From assembly GCF_000003815.2 (NCBI RefSeq), contig NW_023365730.1, forward strand, positions 1 to 64,000: 64,000 bases of DNA. The letters run 5' to 3'. The notes beneath the pieces are model-generated. The model was not told where the DNA came from. It made no database searches and saw nothing but the letters and a program-made list of their open reading frames with translations. The number at the start of each line of letters is the position of its first letter. Position 1 is the stretch's first letter. The DNA comes from Branchiostoma floridae. Its lineage: Eukaryota > Chordata > Leptocardii > Amphioxiformes > Branchiostomatidae. Positions 1-10,732 of this stretch are shown here, one piece after another. A program made the position numbers and the translations under genes.

Positions 1-275
1 GTGGTACCTTTTAGAGTGGATACGGAACAGTATAAACTTTCAGGTATCGTCTCCATAACAACCAAACTTCATCGGTAAACGTATTTTTTATGTGGTGATC
101 GGAACGTTTATCAAGAGAAATGTGTATGCGTGCGACGCGCACTTTGTTCGGGTGGTACCTTCACTGGATACGGGAGGGTATAAACTTTCAGGTATCGTCT
201 CATTTACCACCAAACTTCATCGATAAAGGTATGTTTCATCGAAGTTTAAACTTTTATCAAAAGAAATGTGTATGA
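1..275. repeat. Two-copy tandem repeat, ~151-bp unit
   Basis: The block starting GTGGTACCTT at position 1 recurs at 152, followed in both copies by TATAAACTTTCAGGTATCG and then ATGTGTATG. The copies differ by substitutions and small indels. The window may begin inside a longer array. No coding signal is visible. Confidence 0.7.
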
Positions 276-566
276 AAAGCAGAAACTTGCCAGTTTTGTT
301 TCAGTTCAAAGCGTGACGCACACAACAACATTTGAGTTTAGAATTTGATGCTACAACAACAAAGAAGAAGAAGAACGCAAGATTAAGGAAAAGTCCGATT
401 GAAAGTCTATCATGTATTCTAGAGCTTGCACACATCAAGGACAGACTGATATGAATAAAAGATAATTCTTAAATATGAGAATCTAAAAGCATAAAAGTAT
501 ATGTAAAACAGATAAACGCACAACACCCCACTATGGGGTTGTTATAAAATCCATACACAACGTGAG

Positions 567-695
567 TTATGTTGTTCGTTGCCAGACTATCAGCCCGGCA
601 GCGGTAAAACCAGTGGTAATCACGCAGGGCTGCTCACGCTGTTCAATATCCGGCACTGCGGGCGAGTTTCGTGCCAACAGCGATAAATAAACCAT
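567..695 (-). CDS. Short GC-rich ORF of bacterial appearance, unrecognised
   Basis: The minus strand holds a 42-codon ORF from ATG (693-695) to TAA (567-569). The peptide starts MVYLSLLARNSPAVPDIEQ and ends GLIVWQRTT. The segment 571-690 is clearly richer in G+C than its AT-rich flanks and has a prokaryote-like codon look. I do not recognise the family. It could be a fragment of bacterial DNA, either an assembly contaminant or an old transfer, or part of an unknown mobile element. No start context or splice signal supports expression. Treat it as an anomalous segment more than a gene. Confidence 0.25.
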   Translation of the reverse strand: MVYLSLLARNSPAVPDIEQREQPCVITTGFTAAGLIVWQRTT

Positions 696-754
696 TCCAA
701 CAACTCTGTGTGATTAATGGAGAATCGTGCTGGCAGATGCACCATGTATCTGTG

Positions 755-1140
755 TCCAGAACAAACGGAATGTCCGGGAACGGAATGTCCGGGAACAGAA
801 TGTCTGGGAACGGTTCTGTGTCCCGGAATGGAACGTCCGGGAATTTTCTGTGTCAAAAAATCAAAATGCTCCATGTCCGGACGTGTTTTGTGGCCGGGAA
901 ATGGAATGTCCGGGCTCCTTGGTCCGGGAAAGGTCTGTGTCCAGGAATGGAATGTCTGTGTTTGGGAAAGGAAACGGAATATCCTGGAATGTTCTGTGCC
1001 CGGAAACGGATTTTCAGGAAACGGTTCTTTGCCCGGAAACAGAATGTCAGAAATGGTTCGGTGTCTGGAAACGGAATGTCAAGAAATGCTCTGTGTTCAG
1101 AACGGAATGTGCGAAGAATGAGCGGTCCGAGAACGGAATG
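755..1140. repeat. 15-bp minisatellite (ATGTCCGGGAACGGA-like)
   Basis: Imperfect copies of a 15-bp unit run from about 766 to 1136 and decay towards the right. The unit is a multiple of three and lacks stops, so all three plus frames and one minus frame stay open for 130-156 codons, giving repeats such as MSGNG. This openness follows from the unit. There is no splice, promoter or codon-bias evidence for a protein. Confidence 0.75.
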
Positions 1141-1141
1141 A

Positions 1142-1606
1142 ACATCGTTTTGTTTAACGATTAAGACTCCCCCTTTAATAGGCACCACAAGGTAGAGGAT
1201 TACAAAATTACATTTTATGGGATGATTCATCATTTGTAGCAAATTTAGTTTATAAACAGAACAAAATAATTAGCTAGCAGGAAGACTTACACGAACGACT
1301 AAAACAGAAACTGGGCCCTAAAATTGGTACAAAAGCTGTCGATGCTGCTTTGGCAGCTCGTGTAACGTTTGTTGGCGTGCTTGACGGATGAGCATGACAG
1401 AGATGACGGATGAGCCTGGACACGAGATTATCGATGACGGATGTGCCTGGGCACGAGGGTATTGACAATTCTGACAGAAGGTCTTCTCTGCGGTTGTATC
1501 TCATGACAGGGGATCTCTGTATCGGTCAGTCAATAGGCGGTACAACAAGCCTCAAAAGTGGGACAGATCTCTGGATCAGAAATACATGGCTTCGAGTGGG
1601 GCCAAA
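1142..1606. other. No recognisable gene
   Basis: AT-rich sequence with one short direct repeat (GATGACGGATG.GCCTGG, near 1401-1452). I see no exon, RNA gene or transposon end here. Confidence 0.5.
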
Positions 1607-1973
1607 TACTGTAAATGTTGAAACGTTCGCGGTGGATTTATAATAATGTTGGCGTTTTTCGCGGTGGCCACTTCACCGCGAACTTAAAACCACCGCGAAC
1701 ATTTTTTTATTACTGTAAATGCATTTAAGTTCGCGGGGATTTCATTTCGCGGTAACGGGAAAAAGGACTTTTCGCGGTGGTTTTAAATTCGCGGTGAAAT
1801 GGCCAACGCGAAAACCGCGAACATAAATCCACCGCGAACATTTCTGCATTTACAGTATTGTATTAGACATGTATGTATGTATGTTGTTACCGCGAAATAA
1901 AATCCACCGCGAAAAGTGCTTTTACCTGCTACCGCGAAATTAAATCCCCGCGAAATTAAATGCATTTACAGTA
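1607..1973. mobile_element. Composite inverted-repeat element, CGCGGTGG family (family B)
   Basis: The element opens with TACTGTAAATG and closes with GCATTTACAGTA. The interior is a mosaic of inverted copies of TTCGCGGTGG / CCACCGCGAA with internal TACTGTAAATGC ends near 1713 and 1857. This suggests one copy inserted into, or fused with, another. A single shorter copy lies at 29878-30089. It has no coding capacity and is best read as a non-autonomous foldback or MITE. Confidence 0.8.
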
Positions 1974-1979
1974 GTAGAC

Positions 1980-2101
1980 ACTCAAGCAACAGTGAACAGT
2001 GTGGGGTTTAAGAAACGCTGTCACTGACGAAATGTATTGTGGATACTGTCTGAAACGTCTGACCGTTCCCAAAATCATATCCAGTTGCTTGAGTAACTGC
2101 T
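1980..2101. mobile_element. MITE-like element, CAAGCAACTGG family (family C)
   Basis: The left end ACTCAAGCAAC and right end CCAGTTGCTTGAGTAAC are inverted relative to each other. The interior carries TCACTGACGAAA and CTGAAACGTCTGACCGTT, shared with copies near 23788, 24868, 28830 and 51763. No transposase is present. Confidence 0.65.
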
Positions 2102-2518
2102 TTTTGGGTATCTTATTACCAAGATGTCTAACATTCATCGAAGTAATTTCGAGTGCTCTATGCAGCTTTTTCGTGAAGGGATCGTCATTGCATTTGGTAG
2201 TAAAAGTTTAATTCTATCTATAAAAGCGATTGTTTCAAATAATTGGTTCTTGACATATAACACTAAATTACTACATTTAGTATGTCTTATAGCTGTATCA
2301 TACCGTTCGGTGCAACAACATTGAAGCCTGATACACCAGTTTCGCAGGCATTCGGCGCGTCAATGTCCCCATTTCATAAATGTCCACTCTACGTTCTTAT
2401 TGAAATGAACTCCTCGTCTAAGCTAATGCAGACGCTACAGAAACAGAAGGGGTCTGACATGCTGCCATACACAATGAACCTGTATAAGCTACCCACGTAC
2501 ATGTACAGTGTCTGTGAC
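2102..2518. other. No recognisable gene
   Basis: Short overlapping ORFs of 66-79 codons on the plus strand show no splice context or recognisable motif. I see nothing else here. Confidence 0.4.
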
Positions 2519-4300
2519 TGACAGACTATATCCAGAATCTTTCTTAAAGTTCAAATATCTATTGGTCGTAAGATGACCTTTAAGACGGAGGTGATAAAGA
2601 AATAACTGGAACAGAACGAAGTTGGTGAACTGCCAAGTTAAACTTGAACGTGCTTTACATAGTAGTCCAATAGACTATATCAATAATCTTTCTGTTTCTG
2701 TTGGAACATTTCAGATGTCTATTGTTGAAACGATGACCTAAAATGCTGGATATAATACTACACAAAAGTAAGGAGAAGGAGTTAGATGTATTGCCAACTT
2801 AAACTTGAAGGTGTTTTCCATAGTGAAAGAGTACAATAGACTATATCTAAAATCTTTTTATTTCCGTTGGTAAAATCCTCAGAACTCGACAGAGTCCTCT
2901 TCAGAGTCCTCCCAACAAATAGAAGAACATTTTAGCTTACTTATTAGCTCCCAGACTGATGATAAATAGAGAAAACTCAGGGAATACACCAGTGAAGAAG
3001 ATAGAACGTTTGAAGAGCCAAGTACAAAAAGATGTTCTTCACACTGTCAATCTGGCTAAGACCTATCAACATTCACAAGAATCCATTGCACTGAAAAGTA
3101 GATTAAAATGTTATCTGCAAACGTTATGAGGAGGAACAAAGCGCATATTAGGAAGACAAAGTAAGTGCTCAGCAAAAATATGAGAAGTTAGAAGCTCAAT
3201 CCAGAAGGAGAAATCTGGTCTTCCATCTATGGTTGAACTCAATATAGGATCTAATATAACAGAAACAACTGGGGAAGAAGGAGTTGGATATACCTCCAAG
3301 TCCGTTGAACTTGTCCATGGCGTCTGTACCCAACAGACCATACACCTAGAATATTTTGTTTCTGTTGGCAACATCTCCAAACAGCTATGGTTGAATCGAT
3401 GACCTTAGTGACAGATTTAATATTACAGGAAAAAGGAGTTGGATATACTGCCAAGTTCGCTGAACTTATACGCGCTGTCAAATGTGTTTCTGGCTAACAG
3501 ACCATATCCTGAATACTTCTGCTTCCTTGGGCAAAATTGTCAGATGTCAATGATTGAAAAGGTGAATACAGTTTATAGTTTATAGTTTGGGAGGTATGTA
3601 CTGTGCCTTTACAAAACAGTCATTGATTGAAGAAACTTGTTGCAACAGTTTATAGAATATTCTTCAGTCAATTGCACGGATTGAAGAATATTCTATTAGC
3701 TACGTACTTAGCCAGAAGAAAAGTAGACTTAGTGCTTTGTAGTCTCAACCCACATATCGAGATCTTCCTATTACTATTGGCACGATCTTCAGACATCTAT
3801 GGGTCGAAATATGAACCCAATACCGGAACTAATAAAGACACAACTGGAGCAGAGTTGGATATACTGCCAAGTTCACTGAACTTGTACGCGCTGTCAAATG
3901 TGTCTCTGGCTAACAGACCATATCCTGAATACTTCTGCTTCCTTTGGCAAAATTGTCAGATGTCAATGATTGAAAAGATGAATGCAGTCTATAGAATGTT
4001 CTTCAGTCAACGTCACTGAAACTTATTGTATTAGCTACTTAACCAGATAAATGTAGACTCAGTGCCTTGTAGCCCCTACCCACATATCGAGATCTTCCTA
4101 TTACTATTGGCAAGATCTTCAGACATCTATGGGTCGAAAGATGACCCCAATACCGGAGCTAATAAAGACACAACTGGAGCATAGCGAGTCGGACCAACTG
4201 CCAAGTTCGTTCAACTTGTACGTGATGTCCATATTGCCGGTGACCAACGGAACAAGTCGTTTCTCGTCGCTTTAAATATCTATTGTTGAAAAGATGATGA
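2519..4300. repeat. Degenerate tandem array, ~150-bp basic unit
   Basis: Phrases such as CAGACTATATC, CATCTATTGTTGAA..GATGACC, ACAACTGGAGCA and CTGCCAAGTT..CTTGAAC recur at about 2523, 2674, 2828, 3290, 3430, 3860 and 4190. Some neighbouring units form a higher-order duplication of roughly 330-360 bp (compare 3760-3960 with 4090-4200). Divergence is considerable. The ORF at 3627-4019 lies wholly inside the repeats and is not a credible gene. Confidence 0.75.
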
Positions 4301-4310
4301 ATATCCTAAC

Positions 4311-4390
4311 CCTGACCCTGTATGCTGACCCTGTATATGCTGACCCTGTATATGCTAAACCTGTATATGCTGACCCTGTATGCTGACCCA
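4311..4390. repeat. Minisatellite, 14-15-bp unit CTGACCCTGTATATG
   Basis: Five to six near-identical copies, with length variants lacking TA, sit at the edge of the preceding array. Confidence 0.85.
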
Positions 4391-4440
4391 CATCTTCAGC
4401 TAGATATATATATATAGGTCGAAAGGTGCAATAAAGATAC

Positions 4441-4540
4441 CGCTGTATCTGTATCTATATGCTAGCCGGTATAACCGCCCTTCGTCGTAACACACGAGCT
4501 TCGAAGCCTCGCGGCGGGGCAGCTGCTGGTTATATTACAC
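4441..4540 (-). mobile_element. Retroposon-like repeat, reverse orientation
   Basis: Read on the minus strand, this matches the repeat at 19923-20072: CAGCTGCTGCC, GCGTGCCTGCG-like, GTGTGTTACG.CGAAGGGCGG, TTATACCGGCTA and a terminal GATACAGATAC tail. A further degenerate copy is at 41231-41305. The constant tail and polymorphic 5' extent suggest a SINE-like element. Confidence 0.6.
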
Positions 4541-4657
4541 TTTCCTCCTGCATTTTGCACATTAATTGTTCTTCAAAACTATCCAGCGAAGATGCCCCTA
4601 CTGTGCTTCGTATTAGCAGATTCCACTCTACAATACCAATTTTGAACGCATCAGTCC

Positions 4658-4900
4658 TAGGTTGATAACTCTGGTACTTTAGGGCATAACTATTTCGTGT
4701 TCGTTTCAAGCTGGCATTAGATACTGGAAGCTTTAACTGATATTAGATGCTTAGACATAACGCGTAGGAAGTACGTGTAGGTTGATAACTCTGGTACTTT
4801 AGGGCATAACTATTTCGTCTTCGTTCCAAGCTGGTATTAGATACTGGAAGCTTTAAGTAATATTAGATACTTAGACAGAACGCGTGGGAAGTACGTGTAG
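4658..4900. repeat. Two-copy tandem duplication, 120-bp unit
   Basis: The unit starting TAGGTTGATAACTCTGG at 4658 recurs at 4778 with few substitutions, ending at GTACGTGTAGG. High identity suggests a recent duplication. Confidence 0.9.
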
Positions 4901-4981
4901 GTCAGATTTGGTTTCAGCTCCAGTGACACTGATGTACTGATGAATGTTTCGGTTGGCGCTGAACGTGACCGTGAGAAGGTT

Positions 4982-5203
4982 AACGCTAGTTTACCATTAT
5001 TCGCGAGGTAACCTATATCCGTTTTACTTACAAACAGGGAATTTAGGGATATCAAGTCGATGGACAGTGGTTCCAAATCGCATTTCTGTTAGGTATTGCA
5101 GTTTGAAACCACTGTCCGTCGACTTAATATCGATCCCTAAATACCCTAGTCTTGAAAACAACGGATAAAGGTTACCCCACGGATAAAGGTGAACTAGCTT
5201 TAG
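4982..5203. mobile_element. MITE with long inverted arms (family D)
   Basis: The left arm has ACGCTAGTTTACC, GAGGTAACC, TATCCGTT and CAGTGGTT. The right arm carries the inverted counterparts AACCACTGTCC, AACGGATAAAGGTTACC and GATAAAGGTGAACTAGC. A related copy sits at 34568-34796. There is no ORF of consequence, so it is a non-autonomous DNA element or foldback. Confidence 0.75.
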
Positions 5204-6924
5204 TCCAAACCCTGGTTTTGGCCTGTGTGTGTTCTAACAAAGGCTGGCGGGGGCAGTGTCTCCAATGCAAAGGTTAGTCCCCGGCTAGTGATCTCGCCCC
5301 CTACCTCGCCCCCCTTTAGCGATTTCGCCCCCCCCCCCAAAAAAAAAAAACAGGTTTACATGAAATGTGACACTGGAATGAAGAATTTGCAAAATTCGTG
5401 CCACATTCGGGTGGGAATCAACCTAATATCTCCTCACGCGAGAGGCGGAATGGACTGGTATGCTGTCTGAAAGAAAATTCTTGAATATTTTTGGGTCTCC
5501 GTGGTACATTCTAGAAATTCTCACTGCATTCCAGATGTTTGTGTTCATTCTTGTGACCGGTTCTCCATCGAATAAGATCAGAATATCGATATTTCGAATA
5601 ATGTTGGAATGCCTTATAATGCGGTCGTACTGCAGTTAGAATAGCTAGAATACACTTTGAATGTCGTTCTCCACCTCAAATGCACCTCGAAAGTTTTAAG
5701 CATCATGACAAAATCCTCCTGTAAGAAGTCTTTGCCATCAGCTCGTAGCGGCCATACAATTCTGTACTCTTTTAACACCTGAAAAATGTGAAAGATGTCA
5801 TCTTCTAATTGAAATTAATGGTGCCTTAGTTAGGGACCCTGGCCATCCAAACTCCAGGCTCAGACTTCTGTCTCTCTCCTGTCTTGCACGCGAATAAAAA
5901 TTACTGCATTGTGTTTGAATAACTGATTTGTATATTTTCTTCTTTTCAAAGCTTGATATACAACTTTGTGCTCAATAATCAAATACTGTTAACATTAAAA
6001 CATCGATTTTTAAGCTTCATACAAAGGGTGACATGAATTGGAACCGACATTCGATGCTCTGTTATTCGTCTGTTATGATTGTTTCTGACATGTCCATGCC
6101 ATAGGCACGCCATTGCGGTGATGACGTCAACATTTTTTTCTGTTTGAATTACGTCATTAGAATGGCAAGATTCTCTCACCACATAGAATCTTACTTGCCT
6201 GTTTTGGTGCTCGTGTTTTAAATGACATAACAAAATGTAAATTCCTACAACTATTCAATGAATAGAATCAATGTAGACTACTCTGATGTTACTGAATATT
6301 ATAATTAAAAACGTAAATTGGGAGATGAACAGAAAATGTTACAATTTGGAGTTTTAACCATTTTAAGCTCTTTAAAACCTAAAACTAAAACGCTACTTGA
6401 AAAAAAAACTTTTCTACCTAGCCTATAGCGGGAGGCAACGCCCCTTTTTTTCTTGGCTAACAGTTTACCATTAAACCTGTTTGGAGTGTCCAAAGAACGA
6501 AAATGTTCGTCATCGTGACTCTGCTGATGGTGCCCTTTGAAAATCAATTTTCACACAGCTGCCCTAACCCATCCCAAGACACATGCATGACGATACTGTA
6601 TCTGACAGACGGCATTTCGGCTTCATTTTCTGTCGTCGCATAGCAGTAGGGTCTTCTTTGACTCATAGCACGTAGATCATACGATCGTCTTACAATCGCA
6701 AATTTCGGGCAAATGTACGTATCCTGCAAAGTTTAACTGTCTTGGTACACAAGTTCACAGGTTACTGTTTTGGATCCATGTCGATGGATTCTGTCCTGGC
6801 CTGCTTGAAAATCCTATGGCATCAAAACGGTACAAGGATCGCACGCCTTAACCAACCTGATGAAACTATTTACGGATGTGAGAAAATCTCATAAACACAT
6901 CGCCACACACACACATGACCATCT
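5204..6924. other. Long AT-rich stretch without a recognisable gene
   Basis: It contains a C11/A12 homopolymer block at 5328-5350. It also has a full CRE palindrome TGACGTCA at 6122-6129 followed by TTACGTCA at 6149-6156. The minus ORF at 6544-6729 begins near an AG that could serve as a splice acceptor (TTTGCAG), but no donor or family match is visible. I see no RNA gene. Confidence 0.45.
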
Positions 6925-7193
6925 TCCTACGCAGCGCAGGGACATCCAACGGCGAAACCGCCTGTCAGGATGTACCCTGCTCTTTCAACCGTCACTCTTA
7001 GTTCCTGTGGGCGTCGCCACAAACCAGCTGTCAGCCAATCAGAGACTAGGCCTTTCAGTTTTCAAAAGGGATCTCATACATAGTAAGCTCATTAATATGT
7101 ACAAGCGGGCGCGGCCAGGAACTAAGAGTGACGGTTGAGAAAGCAGGGTACATCCAGACAGGCGGTTTCGCCGTTGGATGTCCCTGCGTAGGA
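6925..7193. mobile_element. MITE with ~80-bp terminal inverted repeats (family E)
   Basis: The arms 6925-7007 and 7116-7193 are near-perfect reverse complements, for example GGACATCCAACGGCGAAACC on the left against its complement on the right. The core contains CAGCCAATCAGAGA and GCTCATTAATATG, also found inside the element at 38892-39441. No clear target duplication is seen. ORFs here are by-products of the arms. Confidence 0.85.
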
Positions 7194-7269
7194 GGATGCA
7201 CATGACATGAGTGTATGTGACAGGTGGCATTTCGGGTCATGCCGCACCCACAATTCCGGACATGTCGGC

Positions 7270-7345
7270 AGTCTCGCCCCATTCATAAAGTCACCCGTCT
7301 TTGTCTGCCTCATTCATAAACTCACCCGTCTTTGTCTGGGTGGAT
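7270..7345. repeat. 31-bp tandem duplication
   Basis: CATTCATAAA.TCACCCGTC followed by TTTGTCTG occurs at 7280 and again at 7311 with one difference. Confidence 0.8.
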
Positions 7346-7419
7346 CGACTCTTATCACGCACGGGCCAGGTGTCATTTCGGTGTGCTACGGACTTGAATA
7401 CTGCCGTGGTCTGAATTGA

Positions 7420-8376
7420 ACGAAGAGCTATGTTGGTTTGATTATAAGAATGACAGCCTCCGGGAACTCATGCGAGCGTGCCAATAGAAAAAAACAAGTT
7501 TGGCCAAATGTATTTTGAGCGGTTTTTGAAGGTCAGAGGTCAGATAACAGAGCCTGTTTAAAGGTTTTTATGGTGGTAGCTTCTTTTATCATGTTTGTTT
7601 CAAATTAGCATAGCCTAGAAAGGATTGCAACAAATCCTTCTTTCGTTGTAGTTGCCACAATGCATTACTTATAGCGATGGTAAGTAAATATTTTGTCAGC
7701 AGGGCTAGCCCTTTGTAATAGCCTGTCTGTGCGTTCTGAATAGCCACCTCAATACGTAGATTTTTTGAATATAGACATTTTTGGTGACCAATGTATTTCA
7801 AGTGTTCCCCCCTAAGACATTCGTCAAGCAAAATGCAGAAAAAACATGTAAAATTGTGACCATGCATGCTGCAAGACCTGCCTTTACTTTTCAATCATCA
7901 CCCAAAGACCTGTGACCTCCATTCATAGGCAAACATTTTAAAGAAATCAACTTGTAACTTCCGCTTCAATTTCCAAAAAATCTACCCACGCGTCTTGTAT
8001 GATAAGGGTGCTCTACTGTGTTAAACAGATAATAACTGATTTAGATGGGGAAACAAGCCAACTGAGCGAGCAGCATTGACTGCATGCTACCTTTAACGTT
8101 AGTTTTAAGAACAAGTACGCAGCCTTTTGGAAAAACCCAATACAATCCCGGTTTGCTCGTGTGGCTGTCTGCTTCACACTCGTGCGACCGTCTTTTTTTT
8201 GTTCCTGACAATAAGATGTCTTCATTAATAATTTACGGACCGATACAGCAGCCAAATTGTTCTGTCAGACTTCGCTGCGTACTACAGTCACGTAAGGCCA
8301 TTGCAAGTAAATTTTATGGATGACATCAGTGCGCCCATTAATTTTCGCCTTATTTCAGAAAAAAAGTTTTTTCCTA
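7420..8376. other. No recognisable gene
   Basis: The minus ORF of 101 codons at 7589-7894 has no recognisable domain and no splice context. Base composition matches the non-coding flanks. Nothing else stands out. Confidence 0.4.
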
Positions 8377-8377
8377 A

Positions 8378-8510
8378 ACTAGTTGAACTGTTAATTCCAA
8401 CACAAAAATTGGACTCCCCCCAATTCGTGCATTCCTTGACAAAGACTGGTGCTGTTCAGTCGAAAATTTGTGTGAGTCTAATTTCTATGCTAGAATTTAG
8501 TTCAACTAGT
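8378..8510. mobile_element. Short inverted-repeat element (MITE-like)
   Basis: AACTAGTTGAACT at the left end mirrors AGTTCAACTAGT at the right end. The arms continue inward with mismatches (AATTGGACTC against GAGTCTAATTT). Total length is about 130 bp. Confidence 0.6.
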
Positions 8511-9100
8511 TCAAGAATGACTCCCTCAACACAGATGGAATTATAAGTTAAGAATTTCTTTACTCTTCGGGGATGGTCAGATAGGCCAAAAATAGGCAAA
8601 CACATGTGTTGTAGCCTAATAACCATACTTTACTTGTAGAAGTGATACTAAGGAAGTAGCTATGACTGTAGCTGCAGAAGTGCCACCAATATGGAAGCCA
8701 TGAATGCAGTTGCCAGCTTGGCAAGTGATACCAGTGTACCACACAAGTATCACTTTTACTACACTAGTTTCTTCTTTAATACAGGAATGGTTGCATTGTT
8801 AGTTGTGATGCCACGTGTTGTCACTTCAAAACTTGTTACGATGTTTATGGTGTCTATTTTGAAAATTTAGCATCTTTTTTTTTACCTATCTTGTTTTTTT
8901 CCATTATTTTTGCTCTCTGCATAGGATGTCATGCATAAAATTCACTTGCTATGGCCTGATCCGTAGAGCGAAGCAACAACCCACGGGTATTAGCTCTGCA
9001 ATATGTCGGTGGTACGGAAATATAAGCAATTTAGCTATTGGGTTTGATGATAGAACGATCTTGTGCAGTGAATAAAATTGAATTTTCATTTTTTCTAAAC
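8511..9100. other. No recognisable gene
   Basis: A small imperfect inverted repeat (GTAGAAGTGATACT near 8637 with AGTATCACTTTTAC near 8747) suggests a degenerate foldback. The rest is AT-rich unique sequence. Confidence 0.4.
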
Positions 9101-9243
9101 ATGACTACCTTGTGGAGTAGATTGACAATACAAAATACAGTACAAAATAGAAAGCCCCATAAAAAGATACAATACAAAATGGAAAACCAGATAAAAAAGA
9201 CTAAGAAAAACAGCCGGAGCCTAACCTCTGCTTGGAGAGTAGA
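9101..9243. mobile_element. Repeat of the CTCTGCTTGGAGAGTAG family (family F)
   Basis: The right end AACCTCTGCTTGGAGAGTAG is shared with 38329-38469 and 40255-40412, each preceded by an A-rich stretch with a GAAAGCCCCA/GAAAGCCCAA motif. The ends of 32030-32960 carry variants. This is a non-coding dispersed repeat. Confidence 0.65.
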
Positions 9244-9281
9244 AACCATCGTGACAGGCCCCGGATGGGGTTAACTCAGAG

Positions 9282-9307
9282 TGACGTCACGCCTTGGGGT
9301 TACGTCA
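9282..9307. promoter_or_regulatory. Possible CRE pair
   Basis: A perfect CREB/ATF palindrome TGACGTCA (9282-9289) is followed by the near-site TTACGTCA (9300-9307). There is no adjacent gene, so function is unproven. Single 8-mers of this kind also occur by chance. Confidence 0.25.
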
Positions 9308-9309
9308 CA

Positions 9310-10730
9310 GGGTATTACTCTTCTTATCCATCTCTTGTACAGGATAGAACCGTGATCTACTAGCTATTATTTAAAGCAGATGTTGGGCTCAAAAAATGTA
9401 GGGTTTTCTAAACACGCAAGTTCCTTATTAATTACGAAGCAGCTGGCCATCCTAATACGCCTGCTTGTCCACATAAGCCTATTTGGGATCTTGTTTGAAA
9501 TATACGATCTGAACTTGTTGGTTAATCAATGTTTAAACATGTCGAATAACGAACAAAGAAGATGAGTTCATTGAACTTGGCAGCTAAGATTGTTGACTCT
9601 GATTATGTCCTTCGCACTCTGTATGGTGTGTAGGACTGTGTTCGATCATCAGCCCTTGGGCCACATAACTTTGCGGACAAATGTAAAATTACTGTAACAG
9701 CAGATAGTTTTACACAACCACAGCTTTATTTCCACCATCGTTTCTGTGACCGACTGTCACCTTCCTCAGGGCGATTCTGACTGGTTTACATTGTACTGCA
9801 GCAATATGTGTCATATTACAGATGGGGCCACAAACGTATTACTAAGTTGTTTTTTTTACATAGATCCAGTGATTGGCTGACTAATATATTTTCTTCTTCT
9901 GTCCTGATTTATCCACTTGACTATCGCTGAAACTTTCAGAAAAATGATGACGATTATTACAAATATGACCATCAAGCACGTTGATGAGGCAGAAACGTGT
10001 CAGTTCCTATGAGATTATGTTTATAGCCCCCATAACGATTTCTATAATATGAACTATTAACATTTAGCTATCAAACGCGTCTCTAAAAGACCACACTAAA
10101 GATCAAACGCACTGAATCATGACATAAGCACAAGTTTATGTCAGAAGGAAACTCATAATAGAGCAATCAAAACCGGTGGTATTTAGAAAAATGCGATATT
10201 GTCTCTCAAATGACTATAGGGGGTATAATCTACTGTTTCGTGTCACAGGAAACGAATGCGTTCCCTTGTCATAACGCCCCATAAGATCCCTATCACGATC
10301 GACATTATAACACCCTTTTAAAAGCTTAAAATAGATATAGAAGATCATTCATTGAACAATCCGAGCATGTTTCCTTATACATTATTAACGGAAGCCTCCT
10401 TAAATGCATTAATCGTCTTAGACAACCGATTGTTTCGTCAAATTTTGAAGTGGAAATAGATGGTGATCACCTTCAAAGCTTTATGCCTGATTACCCAATC
10501 TAGATTGTTTTGTAAGCATAATGGTAAGTTCAACCCTTGGTATTTCGGATGGTATCTCGAATGTTTTCAAAAGATCAAGTCATGTAAAACATTTTGGGGT
10601 CCACGCCTGTATCAAGCACAGAGTCTACATACTGTATACGAACATCTATACTCTATTTACGACCATAATACCCCCTTTCCACAAGGAAATACAGCTATAG
10701 TGATATACAGCTCACATGTCTAGGTTATTT
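9310..10730. other. No recognisable gene
   Basis: AT-rich unique sequence. An 87-codon plus ORF (10460-10723) has no recognisable motif. I see no RNA gene or transposon end. Confidence 0.4.
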
Positions 10731-10732
10731 TT

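Noticed and set aside
6544-6729. Possible minus-strand exon after a TTTGCAG acceptor
   Set aside because: No donor, no known motif and no linked exon. The AG may be chance.
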